In this document: one piece after another, positions 1-9,971 of the stretch
Position numbering within the stretch: position 1 is the stretch's first letter
Layout: the number at the start of each line of letters is the position of its first letter
Assembly (NCBI RefSeq): GCF_033705735.1
Contig: NZ_CP131131.1
Location: forward strand, 992,001-1,056,000
Direction of reading: 5' to 3'
From: Shinella zoogloeoides
Lineage (GTDB): Bacteria > Pseudomonadota > Alphaproteobacteria > Rhizobiales > Rhizobiaceae
DNA: 64,000 bases
Made by a program: the position numbers and the translations under genes
Notes under the pieces: generated by a model
Database searches by the model: none
What the model saw: the letters and a program-made list of their open reading frames with translations, nothing else
What the model was told of the DNA's origin: nothing

Positions 1-2460
1 ATCGAGGAGGCGGCCGCCGAGGCGGTCACCAAGGCCGAGCCGATCATCGAAGAGCCCGTCCAGCCGGCTCCCACAGAAATGCAAGCAGAGACGTCCCAGG
101 TGCAGCAGTCCCCAGTTCCCCAGTTCCCGGTTTCCCAGTCCCAGAACCCGCAGCCCGAAGCCGCTCCGGCTCCGCAGACCCAGCCGCAGCTGACGCAGGC
201 CGAGCTCCTGCTGCGCCTGCGCGAAGCGCTGGAAGAACGCCGCCGCCGCTTCGAGGAGCAGCAGGCCCCGGCAACCGCCGCCGCGGCCGATCCCGTTCCC
301 CAGTTTGTCCAGGCCGTCATCGCGGCCCGCCAGAATGCCATTCCGGCCGATGCCGCCGTCGTTTTCAAGCCCGCCGTGCCGGCACAGGCCCCCGCATTCA
401 CGTCCGCCCGGCCGGTCGCGAAGGCGAGCGTGCAGGAGGCGATCAGCCGTTTCGCCCATCTTTCCGATCATGCCTTCTGGGAAACCATGGTTCCCGAGGA
501 GAGCGTTTCCATCGCCCCGGCGCGTCCGGCGGTGTCCGTCGTGCGCATGACGTTGCCGACGTCGGCGCCCGTCGCCACGATGCCGGCCCGCCCGGTCGAA
601 ACGCCGCGTGAGGAGCCGATCTCCGTCGCCTCCCTCTATCGCGTTGTCGATTGCCGGCCGGCCGTGACGCGTCAGATGGCCGTCGAGACCGTTGCCGTTC
701 CCGAAATCAAGGCCGAGCCGGTGGTCGCCGAAGCCGCGCCGGTCATCGAGACGGTGGAAGCCGTTCCGGCCCCCGTCGAGGCAAGGCCGGTCCCGGTGGC
801 CGTTGCGCCCGCCGCCGTCGTCGAACCCGTCCGCGAAACGCCCTCGTCGGTGCTTTCGCGCGCTAGGCCGTTCCAGGTCACCCTCGCGACGCCGACCGCC
901 GATACCTATGAATACCCGCCGCGCGACCTCCTGCAGGAACCGCCGCGCACCGTCGGCTTCGTGCTGACGCAGGAGCAACTGGAGCAGAATGCCGGCCTTC
1001 TGGAAAGCGTGCTGGAAGACTTCGGCGTGCGCGGCGAGATCATCCATGTCCGCCCCGGCCCGGTCGTCACGCTCTACGAATTCGAACCGGCCCCGGGCGT
1101 CAAGTCCTCGCGCGTCATCGGCCTTGCCGACGACATCGCCCGTTCCATGTCGGCGCTTTCGGCGCGTGTCGCCGTGGTGCCCGGCCGCAACGTCATCGGC
1201 ATCGAACTGCCGAACGCCACGCGCGAGACCGTCTATTTCCGCGAAATGATCGATTCCGCGGACTTCGCCAAGACCGGCTTCAAGCTGCCGATCTGCCTCG
1301 GCAAGACCATCGGCGGCGAGCCCGTGATCGCCGAGCTTGCGAAGATGCCGCACCTGCTCGTCGCCGGCACCACCGGCTCGGGCAAGTCGGTCGCCATCAA
1401 CACGATGATCCTGTCGCTGCTCTACCGGTTCCGCCCGGAAGAATGCCGCCTGATCATGGTCGACCCGAAGATGCTGGAACTGTCGATCTATGACGGCATC
1501 CCGCATCTCCTGACCCCCGTCGTCACCGATCCCAAGAAGGCCGTCATGGCGCTGAAATGGGCGGTGCGCGAGATGGAGGACCGTTATCGCAAGATGTCGC
1601 GCCTCGGCGTGCGCAATATCGACGGCTACAACAACCGCGTCGCCGCCGCCCGCGACAAGGGCGAGACGATCACGATCAGCGTCCAGACCGGCTTCGACAA
1701 GGGAACCGGCGAGGCGATCAACGAGGACCAGGAACTCTCCCTCGAGCCGATGCCCTATATCGTCGTCATCGTCGACGAGATGGCCGACCTGATGATGGTC
1801 GCCGGCAAGGAGATCGAAGGCGCGATCCAGCGGCTCGCCCAGATGGCGCGCGCCGCCGGCATCCACCTGATCATGGCGACGCAGCGCCCCTCGGTCGACG
1901 TCATCACCGGCACGATCAAGGCGAACTTCCCGACGCGCATCTCTTTCCAGGTGACCTCGAAGATCGACAGCCGCACCATCCTCGGCGAGCAGGGGGCCGA
2001 ACAGCTCCTCGGCCAGGGCGACATGCTGCACATGGCCGGCGGCGGGCGCATTTCCCGCGTCCACGGTCCGTTCGTCTCCGACGAGGAGGTCGAGAAGGTC
2101 GTGCTGCACCTGAAGGCGCAGGGCCGTCCGGAATACCTGGAGACGGTCACCGCCGACGAGGAGGAAGAAGAGGACGAGAAGCCTGCCGCCGGCGGTGCGG
2201 TCTTCGACAAGGGCGACATCGCGGCCGAGGACGGCGACGATCTCTACGAGAAGGCCGTCAAGGTCGTCATGCGCGACCGCAAGTGCTCGACCTCCTACAT
2301 CCAGCGCCGTCTTGCCGTCGGCTACAACCGGGCCGCGTCCCTCGTCGAGCGCATGGAGAAGGAAGGCCTCGTCGGGCCTGCCAACCATGTCGGCAAGCGC
2401 GAGATCGTCACCGGCGAGCGCAACGGCTTCCAGCAGCCGGAAAGCGGCGACGACGAATAA
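1..2460 (+). CDS. ftsK: DNA translocase FtsK, 5' end outside window
   Basis: Hexameric septal DNA pump that clears the chromosome terminus and activates XerCD at dif. The frame is already open at base 1, so the membrane-anchor domain lies upstream. The first ~290 visible codons are a Pro/Ala/Glu/Gln-rich linker, followed by the alpha/beta motor: Walker A GTTGSGKS at about 1365-1390 and Walker [10 protein letters not shown] at about 1768-1794. An acidic Glu/Asp run and a C-terminal gamma winged helix (from about 2240, containing [15 protein letters not shown]) finish the protein; gamma domains read KOPS polarity signals. The length and order match FtsK/SpoIIIE. A terminator follows 73 bp after the stop, so the gene is transcriptionally separate from the aldolase. 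Identity is very secure; only the start is missing. Confidence 0.97.
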   Translation: MEEAAAEAVTKAEPIIEEPVQPAPTEMQAETSQVQQSPVPQFPVSQSQNPQPEAAPAPQTQPQLTQAELLLRLREALEERRRRFEEQQAPATAAAADPVPQFVQAVIAARQNAIPADAAVVFKPAVPAQAPAFTSARPVAKASVQEAISRFAHLSDHAFWETMVPEESVSIAPARPAVSVVRMTLPTSAPVATMPARPVETPREEPISVASLYRVVDCRPAVTRQMAVETVAVPEIKAEPVVAEAAPVIETVEAVPAPVEARPVPVAVAPAAVVEPVRETPSSVLSRARPFQVTLATPTADTYEYPPRDLLQEPPRTVGFVLTQEQLEQNAGLLESVLEDFGVRGEIIHVRPGPVVTLYEFEPAPGVKSSRVIGLADDIARSMSALSARVAVVPGRNVIGIELPNATRETVYFREMIDSADFAKTGFKLPICLGKTIGGEPVIAELAKMPHLLVAGTTGSGKSVAINTMILSLLYRFRPEECRLIMVDPKMLELSIYDGIPHLLTPVVTDPKKAVMALKWAVREMEDRYRKMSRLGVRNIDGYNNRVAAARDKGETITISVQTGFDKGTGEAINEDQELSLEPMPYIVVIVDEMADLMMVAGKEIEGAIQRLAQMARAAGIHLIMATQRPSVDVITGTIKANFPTRISFQVTSKIDSRTILGEQGAEQLLGQGDMLHMAGGGRISRVHGPFVSDEEVEKVVLHLKAQGRPEYLETVTADEEEEEDEKPAAGGAVFDKGDIAAEDGDDLYEKAVKVVMRDRKCSTSYIQRRLAVGYNRAASLVERMEKEGLVGPANHVGKREIVTGERNGFQQPESGDDE

Positions 2461-2533
2461 CATTCCGCCATGTGGCGATTGCCCGGCTGCCGGGCAATTG
2501 TCCTACTTATTTGAAATGGATGGATTTTCCGGG

Positions 2534-2562
2534 TCCGGTCCGCTCACGCGGGCCGGATTTTT
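2534..2562 (+). terminator. Rho-independent terminator after ftsK
   Basis: A 10-bp stem (TCCGGTCCGC / GCGGGCCGGA, one G-U pair) with a TCAC loop is followed by TTTTT. It ends ftsK transcription before the aldolase gene. Confidence 0.8.
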
Positions 2563-2705
2563 ACCGTGTCCACGGGAAATCTTATTCCACCATCGCATTT
2601 AATCGATTTGGCCCATGACGGGGTCCGCGGGGCCTGTTGCATATGGCGGACGATCTGTGAATAGTGCCGCCCGACTGACGAAATCTGCATCCAAGGAGGA
2701 CAGGA

Positions 2706-3749
2706 ATGGCATTGATCACCATGCGGCAACTGCTCGATCACGCAGCGGAGAACGACTACGCACTGCCCGCATTCAACGTCAACAACCTGGAGTATATCCA
2801 GGCGGTCATGCGCGCGGCGGATGCCACGGACTCCCCGGTGATCCTGCAGGCGAGCCGCGGTGCGCGCGCCTATGCGGGCGATGCCTTCCTGCGTCACCTC
2901 ATCCTCGGCGCCGCCGAGGAATATCCGCATATCCCGGTCTGCCTGCATCTCGACCACGGCGACCAGCCGTCGACCTGCATCTCGGCCATCACCAACGGCT
3001 TCACCTCCGTCATGATGGACGGCTCGCTGCTCGCTGACGGCAAGACCGTCGCCAGCTACGAATACAATATCGACGTCACGGCGGAAGTCGTGAAGATCGC
3101 CCATGCGGCCGGCGTCTCGGTCGAGGGCGAGCTTGGATGTCTCGGCAACCTTGAAACGGGCGCCGGCGACAAGGAGGACGGCCACGGCTTCGAGGGCAAG
3201 CTTTCCCGCGAGGAACTGCTGACCGACCCGGACCAGGCGCTCGACTTCGTTTCGAAGACCGGCGTCGACGCGCTCGCCGTCGCCATCGGCACCAGCCACG
3301 GCGCCTACAAGTTCACCCGCGCGCCGGACGGCGACATCCTCTCCATCGAGACGATCGCCAAGATCCACGCGAAGTTGCCGAACACCCATCTCGTCATGCA
3401 CGGCTCGTCCTCGGTTCCGCAGGACCTGCAGGACCTCTTCACCGCCTACGGCGGCGAGATGAAGCAGACCTGGGGCGTTCCCGTCGCCGAAATCCAGAAG
3501 GCGATCCCGCTCGGCGTGCGCAAGGTCAATATCGATACGGACCTGCGCCTCGCCATGACCGGCACGATCCGCAAGAACTTCAAGGAAAAGCCCGACAATT
3601 TCGATCCGCGCACCTACCTGAAGCCGGCGACCGCCCGCATGACGGACGTCTGCAAGGAGCGCTTCGAGGCCTTCCGCACCGCCGGCAAGGCCTCCGGCAT
3701 CCGCGTCAAGCGCCTTCCCGACATGGCGAAGTTCTACGCCGCGAAGTAA
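2706..3749 (+). CDS. fba: Class II fructose-bisphosphate aldolase
   Basis: Zinc-dependent aldolase that interconverts fructose-1,6-bisphosphate with dihydroxyacetone phosphate and glyceraldehyde-3-phosphate in glycolysis, gluconeogenesis or the Calvin cycle. The 347-residue length is that of the Calvin-cycle-type class II subfamily. Visible motifs are HLDHGDQ (metal ligand and substrate His), the [11 protein letters not shown] region and [11 protein letters not shown] near the C-terminus. The start is fixed by a strong AAGGAGGA site 5 nt upstream of ATG. The gene sits alone between two clear terminators, so it is monocistronic. No rubisco or other Calvin genes are nearby, so an autotrophic role is not implied. 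Confidence 0.96.
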   Translation: MALITMRQLLDHAAENDYALPAFNVNNLEYIQAVMRAADATDSPVILQASRGARAYAGDAFLRHLILGAAEEYPHIPVCLHLDHGDQPSTCISAITNGFTSVMMDGSLLADGKTVASYEYNIDVTAEVVKIAHAAGVSVEGELGCLGNLETGAGDKEDGHGFEGKLSREELLTDPDQALDFVSKTGVDALAVAIGTSHGAYKFTRAPDGDILSIETIAKIHAKLPNTHLVMHGSSSVPQDLQDLFTAYGGEMKQTWGVPVAEIQKAIPLGVRKVNIDTDLRLAMTGTIRKNFKEKPDNFDPRTYLKPATARMTDVCKERFEAFRTAGKASGIRVKRLPDMAKFYAAK

Positions 3750-3771
3750 GCCGCCTTCGGCCTGTCTTTCC

Positions 3772-3802
3772 ACCCTCCCGGTTCCGGCCGGGAGGGTTTT
3801 TT
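3772..3802 (+). terminator. Rho-independent terminator after fba
   Basis: A perfect 10-bp stem (ACCCTCCCGG / CCGGGAGGGT) with a TTCCGG loop runs straight into TTTTTT. It ends the aldolase transcript. Confidence 0.9.
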
Positions 3803-3890
3803 CTTTGCACGGCAAACCCGCACGAATCCATTGCGAGCCGCAGTGCCTGCCCGTAAAAGATTGCGGACCGCAAGCGCGAGCGAGGACGAT

Positions 3891-5039
3891 ATGAGCGTGG
3901 AACAGGCCCTGACGATCGCAGACCTCAAGGAACGGGCGCGCCGCCGCGTGCCGAAGATGTTCTTCGACTATGCCGATTCCGGAGCCTGGACGGAGGGCAC
4001 CTACCGCGCCAACGAGGACGACTTCCACAAGGTGAAGCTGCGCCAGCGCGTGCTGGTCGACATGAGCAATCGCTCGCTGGCAAGCGAGATGATCGGCGAG
4101 AAGGTCTCCATGCCCGTCGCCCTCGCGCCGACCGGCCTGACCGGCATGCAGCATGCCGACGGCGAGATGCTCGCCGCCCAGGCCGCCGAGGAATTCGGCG
4201 TTCCCTTCACGCTCTCCACCATGAGCATCTGCTCGATCGAGGACGTGCGCTCCGTCACCACGAAGCCCTTCTGGTTCCAGCTCTATGTGATGCAGGACAA
4301 GGATTTCGTCCACAATCTCATCGACCGTGCGAAGGCGGCGGGCTGCTCGGCCCTCGTGCTGACGCTCGACCTCCAGATTCTCGGCCAGCGCCACAAGGAT
4401 GTACGCAACGGCCTTTCCGCCCCGCCGCGCTTCACGCCGAAGCATCTCTGGCAGATGGCGACGCGGCCCTTCTGGTGCCTCGACATGCTCGGTACGAAGC
4501 GCCGCACCTTCGGCAACATCCTCGGCCACGCCAAGGGCGTCACGGACCTTTCCTCGCTCTCTTCCTGGACCACGGAACAGTTCGATCCGCAGCTCTCGTG
4601 GAAGGACATCGAATGGATTCGCGAGCGCTGGGGCGGCAAGCTCATCCTCAAGGGCATCCTCGACGAGGAGGATGCCCGCATGTCGCTCGGCAGCGGCGCG
4701 GATGCGATCATCGTCTCCAACCATGGTGGCCGCCAGCTCGATGGCGCGGCCTCCTCGATCAGCATGCTGCCGCGCATCGTCGATGCCGTCGGCGACAGGA
4801 TGGAAGTCCATCTAGACGGCGGCATCCGCTCGGGCCAGGATGTCCTCAAGGCCGTCTGCTACGGCGCCAGGGGGACCTATATCGGCCGCCCCTTCCTCTA
4901 CGGCCTCGGCGCCGGCGGCAAGGCCGGCGTGCGCCGGGCGCTGGAGATCATCCACAAGGAACTCGACGTCACGATGGCCCTCTGCGGCGAACGCGATATC
5001 AGGAACCTCTCGCGGGAGAACCTGCTCAGGGACGTGTAA
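3891..5039 (+). CDS. lldD: L-lactate dehydrogenase / alpha-hydroxy-acid oxidase (FMN)
   Basis: FMN-dependent enzyme oxidising L-lactate or a related 2-hydroxy acid to the 2-keto acid, normally at the inner face of the cytoplasmic membrane and feeding the quinone pool. It is a single TIM-barrel domain. APTGLTG, VLTLDLQILGQR and SNHGGRQLDGA (catalytic His) are visible, as is the phosphate-binding end VHLDGGIRSGQD..GARGTYIGRPF. ATG at 3891 is chosen over an upstream TTG at 3831 because MSVEQALTIADLKERA is the family N-terminus and GAGGA lies just before it; this gives 382 residues. It converges on the amidohydrolase gene with only 6 bp between stops. Substrate beyond the 2-hydroxy-acid class cannot be told from sequence. 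Confidence 0.9.
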   Translation: MSVEQALTIADLKERARRRVPKMFFDYADSGAWTEGTYRANEDDFHKVKLRQRVLVDMSNRSLASEMIGEKVSMPVALAPTGLTGMQHADGEMLAAQAAEEFGVPFTLSTMSICSIEDVRSVTTKPFWFQLYVMQDKDFVHNLIDRAKAAGCSALVLTLDLQILGQRHKDVRNGLSAPPRFTPKHLWQMATRPFWCLDMLGTKRRTFGNILGHAKGVTDLSSLSSWTTEQFDPQLSWKDIEWIRERWGGKLILKGILDEEDARMSLGSGADAIIVSNHGGRQLDGAASSISMLPRIVDAVGDRMEVHLDGGIRSGQDVLKAVCYGARGTYIGRPFLYGLGAGGKAGVRRALEIIHKELDVTMALCGERDIRNLSRENLLRDV

Positions 5040-5045
5040 GGAGCC

Positions 5046-6080
5046 TCACACCTCCTCGAAGCCCTGCAGCACGTTCACCGCGTTCACGCCCAGCGCCTCC
5101 ACCGCATAGCCGCCTTCCATCACGAAGAGGGTCGGCAGGCCGAAATCGGCGATGCGGCGGCCGATGGTGGAAAAGTGCTCGCTCTCCAGTTTGAACTGCG
5201 AGATCGGGTCTTCCTTGAACGTATCGACGCCGAGCGAGATGACGAGGGCGGTCGGGGCGTAGGTGCGGATTCTTGCATGCGCGTCCTCGAAGGCGGTGAG
5301 CCATTCCGGCCAGGCCGTGCCGGCGGGCAGGGGATAGTTGAGGTTATGGCCTTCGCCCTTTCCGGCGCCGCGCTCGCGAGCGTAGCCGAGATGGAAGGGG
5401 AATTCGAAATCCGGATCGCCGTGCAGGCTCGCGAGCAGCACGTCGTCGCGGTCGTAGAAGATTTCCTGCGTGCCGTTGCCGTGATGGTAATCGACATCGA
5501 AGATCGCGACGCGGGCATGGCCGTTGTCGAGGAAGCGCTGGGCGGCGATGGCGGCATTGTTGAGGTAGCAGTAGCCGCCGAAGAAATCCCGGCCCGCATG
5601 ATGACCGGGCGGACGGCAGAGCGAAAAGGCGGCTCGCTCGCCGGCAAGCACGGCGTCGGCGCCGGCGAGCGCCGTATCGGCGGCGCGCTTCGCCGCCTGC
5701 CAGGTCGTCTCGGTGATCGAGCCGGCCATGTCGAAGGAATAGTAGGAAAGTCGGGCATCGAGGCCCGACGGCGGGGCGTCGATCATCGGCATGGAGCGAT
5801 GGCGCCAGCTATAGGGCCAGACTTCACCCTCACGGCCCGCCGCCCGCCATTCGGCAAAGACGTTCTGCAGGAAATCGAGATAATCCGGCGTATGGATGCG
5901 CTCGATGGCCGCCCGGTCGTAGGCGGCTGGCTCCAGAACCGGGCCGAGCCCGACCTCCCTGACGCGCCGAAGCACGATTTCGGCGCGCTCGGGCTTCTCG
6001 AAGGTTTCCACGATGCGGCCGAAGGAAAGCTCCATGCCGCTGTGATGCAGGTGGTGGTCGGCGGTGTAGAAGGTTTTCAT
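5046..6080 (-). CDS. Histone-deacetylase-fold acetylpolyamine amidohydrolase
   Basis: Zinc-dependent deacetylase of the HDAC/AcuC/AphA superfamily; bacterial members close to this one remove acetyl groups from polyamines. Visible are PPGHHAGRDFFGGYCYLNN (catalytic tandem His), DVDYHHGNGTQEIFY (zinc Asp and His) and a late GGYA containing the likely catalytic Tyr. Its 344 residues fit AphA-type enzymes, and there is no signal peptide, so it is cytoplasmic. It is the third gene of a tight minus-strand operon, starting 2 bp after the ligase stop. The upstream partners handle amine groups, which supports an acetylated polyamine or diamine substrate over acetylated protein. Confidence 0.85.
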   Translation of the reverse strand: MKTFYTADHHLHHSGMELSFGRIVETFEKPERAEIVLRRVREVGLGPVLEPAAYDRAAIERIHTPDYLDFLQNVFAEWRAAGREGEVWPYSWRHRSMPMIDAPPSGLDARLSYYSFDMAGSITETTWQAAKRAADTALAGADAVLAGERAAFSLCRPPGHHAGRDFFGGYCYLNNAAIAAQRFLDNGHARVAIFDVDYHHGNGTQEIFYDRDDVLLASLHGDPDFEFPFHLGYARERGAGKGEGHNLNYPLPAGTAWPEWLTAFEDAHARIRTYAPTALVISLGVDTFKEDPISQFKLESEHFSTIGRRIADFGLPTLFVMEGGYAVEALGVNAVNVLQGFEEV

Positions 6081-6082
6081 GA

Positions 6083-7471
6083 TCAGACGACCTCGCCGTA
6101 GAGCGTGCGTTCGAGCGCGGTGATCTCCGCCGCGAAGCGGCGGTATTCGGCACGCTTGAGGGCGAGGAAGACGTGGTGCAGCCGCTCGCCGAGCGCTTGC
6201 CTGAGGAAGGCCGAGCGGGTGGCCGTCTCGATGGCGCTGCGCCAGTCGGGCGGCAGTTCGTCGCCTCCCGCTTCTGCATAGGCGGTCGTTTCGGGGCCGG
6301 GATCGGCCTTTGCGAGGATGCCCCGGCGCATGCCGGCGAGCACCGTCGCACCGACGAAATAGGGATTGGAGTCGATGCCCGCGGCGCGCTGTTCGAGATG
6401 GCGGCCGGCGGGCGCGCCTGCGGGAATGCGGACGGCGACGCTGCGATTGTTGGTGCCCCAGGTCGGCGTCGTCGGCGCATAGCTCTGGGCGGAGAAACGT
6501 CGCCAGGAGTTGAGGTGCGGCGCGAAGACGAGCATGGATTCGTGCATCGTCTCCAGAAGCCCCGCGACGGCCTGCTTCAGGAGGGGCGAAAGCGCCTCGT
6601 TCCGGTCGGCGAAGAGGTTGTTGCCTCCCGCATCGGCAAGGCTCGCATGGACATGCATGCCGGAGCCGGCGCGGCCGGCAAAGGGCTTGGCCATGAAGCA
6701 GGCCATCATGCTATGACGCACGGCAAGGCCGCGCAGGAGACGTTTCAGCATGGCGAGATCGTCGGCGGCGCGCAGCGCGCTGCCATGGCGCAGCGTCAGC
6801 TCGAACTGGCCTTGGGCATATTCCGAGATCATGGTCTCGACGGGCAGGCCCTGCGCCTCCGCGCCGCGATAGACCGCCTCGATGAAGGGCTCCAGACGGT
6901 CAAGCTCGGTGACGCCATAGACCTGGATGCCCTCCGGCCGCTCCCCGGAAAGCGGCAGACGGAGCGGCTGAAAATCGCCGTCGGCCGTCCGCTGCCGGTC
7001 GAGCAGGTAGAACTCCAGTTCATAAGCGAGGATCGGATGGAAGCCATCGTCTTCGAGCAGCTTCACCTGACGGGCGAGCGCATGGCGCGGGTCGGCCGCC
7101 ATCGGGGTGCCGTCCAGCTCGAAGAGGGCGAGGCGTACTTCGCCGCGCGGCGGGGAGGTCCAGGGCAGGGGCACGAGCGAGCCCGCGATCGGCCAGGCAC
7201 GCCGGTCCGCATCGCCGTCCGACCAGACGAGGCCGGTTTCCTCCACATCCTCGCCCGTGACGTCGAGGCCGAGAATCGAGCCGGGCAGGTGCCGGCCGGA
7301 ACGGAAGATCGGCAGCAGCTCGTGCCGCCTTACGATCTTGCCGCGGGCAATGCCGTTGAGGTCGATCAGCACCAGATCGAAGGCGGTGATTTCCGGGTGC
7401 GCGGCGAGGAAGGCCTCGGCTTCGGCGATATCCGCGGCTTCCGGCGGGCGGGCGGCAAGGTCGCGGCTCAC
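6083..7471 (-). CDS. Glutamine synthetase-family ligase, gamma-glutamylpolyamine synthetase type
   Basis: ATP-dependent ligase of the glutamine-synthetase fold, 462 residues. Members in amine-catabolic operons (PuuA, SpuI) couple glutamate to putrescine or another amine. Core features are the N-terminal beta-grasp region (LIDLNGIARGKIV), the ELEFYL metal site, SGMHVHASL, and the ATP/active-site stretch from NSWRRFSAQSYAP to NPYFVGATVLAG. The start is GTG, overlapping the aminotransferase stop by 4 bp (GTGA) behind a strong GGAGGAGGG site, so translation is coupled. Biosynthetic GlnA is longer and is not expected here. The exact amine is unknown. Confidence 0.85.
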   Translation of the reverse strand: MSRDLAARPPEAADIAEAEAFLAAHPEITAFDLVLIDLNGIARGKIVRRHELLPIFRSGRHLPGSILGLDVTGEDVEETGLVWSDGDADRRAWPIAGSLVPLPWTSPPRGEVRLALFELDGTPMAADPRHALARQVKLLEDDGFHPILAYELEFYLLDRQRTADGDFQPLRLPLSGERPEGIQVYGVTELDRLEPFIEAVYRGAEAQGLPVETMISEYAQGQFELTLRHGSALRAADDLAMLKRLLRGLAVRHSMMACFMAKPFAGRAGSGMHVHASLADAGGNNLFADRNEALSPLLKQAVAGLLETMHESMLVFAPHLNSWRRFSAQSYAPTTPTWGTNNRSVAVRIPAGAPAGRHLEQRAAGIDSNPYFVGATVLAGMRRGILAKADPGPETTAYAEAGGDELPPDWRSAIETATRSAFLRQALGERLHHVFLALKRAEYRRFAAEITALERTLYGEVV

Positions 7472-8844
7472 GCGGCGGCCCTCCTCCGCTCGGCAAGGCG
7501 GCCGAGAACGCTCGCGAAGGCCTCGACAAGGCCATTCGCCTGCTGCTCCGAAAGGGCGGGGCTAACGAGCACCATGTTGTGGAACGGCGTCAGCAGGTAA
7601 CCGAGATTGAGCATGGCAAGATGCAGCGCGGCCTCGATCGTGTCGGAAGCGGCGGCGCGGGCCTCGGCGGCATTGCGCACCGGCACGGGCGAGAACACGA
7701 CCTCCAGCCGCGCACCGACGCGCGAAACCGTCCAGCCGAGGCCGGCATCGGCGATCGCGGCCTTGAAGCCGGCCTCGATGCGGTCGGCGCGGGCCTGCAT
7801 GATGCGGTAGGCATCTTCCGTCATGACATGTTCGAGGCAGGCGCGCAGGCAGGCGAGTTGCAGGGCGCTGCCGGAAAGCGTGGTGCCGATGCCGGAATGG
7901 CCGTGGCCGCTCTGCTCGCGGCGGATGACGTGCAGCCTGTCCGAGATCGCCTCGGTCATGCCCCAGACGCTGACGGGAACGCCGCCGCCGATGGGCTTGC
8001 CCATGACCATCAGGTCGGGTTCGAGGCCATGCACGCGGCTATAGCCGCCAAGCCCGGTGGAGATGGTGTGCGTCTCGTCGATGAGGAGCAGCGTTCCGGC
8101 CTCGCGCGTAAGGCGGCGCAGGGCATCGTGGAAACCGGGGGCAGGGGGGATCATGCCGCAATTCGTCATGACCGGCTCGGCGAGGACACAGGCGATGTCA
8201 TGCCCGGCAAGCGCCTTTTCGAGCGCCGCCTCGTCGTTGAAAGGAATGGAGACGGTGAGTTCGCCGAGATCGCGGACCTGTCCGAGGAGGTTGCGGCGCG
8301 AAACGGTCCGGCCGTTGACGAGGTCGACCAGCGTCTCGTCCACGGCGCCGTGATAGCAGCCGTCGAAGACCAGCAGCTTCGCCCGGCCGGTCACGGCGCG
8401 CGCGACACGGATCGCAAAGCGGTTGGCGTCGCTGGCGGTGGCGCCGAGCTGCCAGCGCGGCAGGCCGAAGCGCTCCACCAGCAGCCGGCCGACGATCTGC
8501 GCATCCGAGGAGGGCAGCATGGTCGTCAGACCGCGCGTTCCCGCATTCTTCAGCGCCTCCAGCACCGGGGCGGGGCCGTGGCCGAACATGGCGCCGGTAT
8601 CGCCGAGGCAGACGTCGACGATGCGGTTGCCGTCGATATCCACGAGCTCGGCGCCGCTTGCCCGGTCGACGACGACGGGGAAGGGGGCCGGCCAGTCGAG
8701 CATCCAGTGCTGCGGCACGCCGTCGAAGAAGCCTGATGCCGCCTCGTCATGCGCCGCGGCCGAGCGCGGCCGCCTTGCGCGAAAGACCTCTTCCTCCGCC
8801 TCGATGAGCGCGCGGGCGCGCGCCTCCAGGTTCGCCCTCTCCAT
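7468..8844 (-). CDS. Class III PLP aminotransferase (GSA/omega-aminotransferase type)
   Basis: Pyridoxal-phosphate aminotransferase of fold type I, 458 residues. Motifs include GHGPAPVLEAL, SDANRFAIRVARAVTGR, LLIDETHTI (PLP Asp) and MGKPIGGGVPVSVWGM (Schiff-base Lys). In this setting it should transfer the free amino group of a diamine, polyamine or its glutamyl adduct to a keto acid. ATG at 8844 is preferred to an upstream TTG at 8949 because GGGAG lies at the right distance and the upstream frame enters the AraC coding end. It is the first gene of the aminotransferase-ligase-amidohydrolase operon. Similarity to glutamate-1-semialdehyde aminomutase is visible, but a haem role is unlikely in this company. 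Confidence 0.85.
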   Translation of the reverse strand: MERANLEARARALIEAEEEVFRARRPRSAAAHDEAASGFFDGVPQHWMLDWPAPFPVVVDRASGAELVDIDGNRIVDVCLGDTGAMFGHGPAPVLEALKNAGTRGLTTMLPSSDAQIVGRLLVERFGLPRWQLGATASDANRFAIRVARAVTGRAKLLVFDGCYHGAVDETLVDLVNGRTVSRRNLLGQVRDLGELTVSIPFNDEAALEKALAGHDIACVLAEPVMTNCGMIPPAPGFHDALRRLTREAGTLLLIDETHTISTGLGGYSRVHGLEPDLMVMGKPIGGGVPVSVWGMTEAISDRLHVIRREQSGHGHSGIGTTLSGSALQLACLRACLEHVMTEDAYRIMQARADRIEAGFKAAIADAGLGWTVSRVGARLEVVFSPVPVRNAAEARAAASDTIEAALHLAMLNLGYLLTPFHNMVLVSPALSEQQANGLVEAFASVLGRLAERRRAAA

Positions 8845-8870
8845 CCCGTTCTCCCGCAGGTATTGCTGAA

Positions 8871-8882
8871 ATGTGATCACAT
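8871..8882. promoter_or_regulatory. 12-bp perfect palindrome upstream of the amine operon
   Basis: ATGTGATCACAT reads identically on both strands and lies 27 bp before the aminotransferase start, in the short gap after the AraC gene. It has the look of a dimeric regulator's operator. The regulator is not identified: AraC proteins usually bind direct repeats, so a different factor is possible. Confidence 0.4.
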
Positions 8883-8921
8883 ATTGGTTGATGTGATTCC
8901 AAGTGTCAAACGGCAAGATGG

Positions 8922-9971
8922 TTACAGCGAACCGACGATGCGCAGCCAATCGTGCACCGAGGCGGCCGCCTGCTTGTCCAGCGAACCTCGGGCAAGGGGG
9001 CTCCTGCCGTCCATCTCCCGCACCGCGCTCGGGCTCATGCCGAACTGGTTGCGGAAGGCACGGGAAAAGGCGGAGATATCGGCAAAGCCGCAGGCATAGG
9101 CGACCTCGCCGACGGTGCGCTTGCCGTCATTGGCCAGCATGTCGAAGGCGGCGCGCAGGCGGCGGGCGCGGATATAGTCCGTGACGCCGCCGATCGGCGC
9201 GAACAGCCGGTAGAGCGATGCCCGCGAGAGCGCGAACGCCCGGCAAAGGTGATCGGGGCCGAGGTCTGCAAGAGCGATATTCTGCTCGATATACCGGCGG
9301 ATCTCCATGATGACCGCGCCGCGCACGGTGGGCGACGGCTGGCTGCGCGCCGCGATCCGCGGCCCGACGAGATTGGCGACGAGGTTCGCCGTCGCCGTGA
9401 CGAATGCCGGCGCTTCCGCCTCGTCGATGTCCGGCAGGCTCTCGAAGAGAGTGCGCAGATGGCTTGCGATCAGGCGTGCCGGGCTGGTCGTGCCCTTCAG
9501 CAGAAGGCCGTGCAACGCATCGTTCTGCGCTTCCCTTGCAAACAGCAGGTGGCGCGGCAGGGCGAGGGTGAGGTTGCGGCAGTGCCGCGTGACGGAATGC
9601 ATCGGCCGCGAGAGGTCGAGGATGGATATGTCGCCGGCCTCGACCGGCACGGTTTCGCCGTTCGTCGTGCGCAGGTCCCCCCCATCGAGCGTCAGTTGCA
9701 CGTGGATGAGGTCGAGGCCGCTGCGGGCGATGCGGGCGGGATCGCGCGAGAACGTATAAGTCGTGCCCCGCAGGTCCGCGGCGAACAGCAGGGCAGGGCC
9801 CAGGAAGTAGGTCGAAAGGCTCGCCCGGAAATCGGCGAGCCGCTCCGGCGTCTCCACTGTCGTGCGGAACACCGGGGCGAGCGTTTCGGCGAAAAGATGG
9901 CTCTTGCGGCGGCAGTCCGCACCGGCTTCCGCGACCACGGAGTAGGAGGGCAGTTTGTCGGCAGGGCTCAT
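8922..9971 (-). CDS. AraC-family transcriptional regulator
   Basis: Regulator of 349 residues. The C-terminal ~100 residues form the double helix-turn-helix of the AraC/XylS family; IALADLGPDHLCRAFALSRASLYRLFA is helix-turn-helix 1, and VGEVAYACGFADISAFSRAFRNQFGMSPS is the characteristic second one. The N-terminal ~200 residues resemble the AraC-binding-like sensory domain. ATG at 9971 follows TGAGGCGCA. It ends 77 bp before the aminotransferase start on the same strand, so it probably controls that operon and may be co-transcribed with it. The effector is unknown; an amine or its product is the natural guess. Confidence 0.88.
   Translation of the reverse strand: MSPADKLPSYSVVAEAGADCRRKSHLFAETLAPVFRTTVETPERLADFRASLSTYFLGPALLFAADLRGTTYTFSRDPARIARSGLDLIHVQLTLDGGDLRTTNGETVPVEAGDISILDLSRPMHSVTRHCRNLTLALPRHLLFAREAQNDALHGLLLKGTTSPARLIASHLRTLFESLPDIDEAEAPAFVTATANLVANLVGPRIAARSQPSPTVRGAVIMEIRRYIEQNIALADLGPDHLCRAFALSRASLYRLFAPIGGVTDYIRARRLRAAFDMLANDGKRTVGEVAYACGFADISAFSRAFRNQFGMSPSAVREMDGRSPLARGSLDKQAAASVHDWLRIVGSL

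Noticed and set aside
2544..4811. A 755-codon open frame on the minus strand opposite the aldolase and lactate dehydrogenase genes
   Set aside because: It crosses two well-supported genes and two terminators, and its translation has no recognisable domain; high GC makes long antisense frames common.
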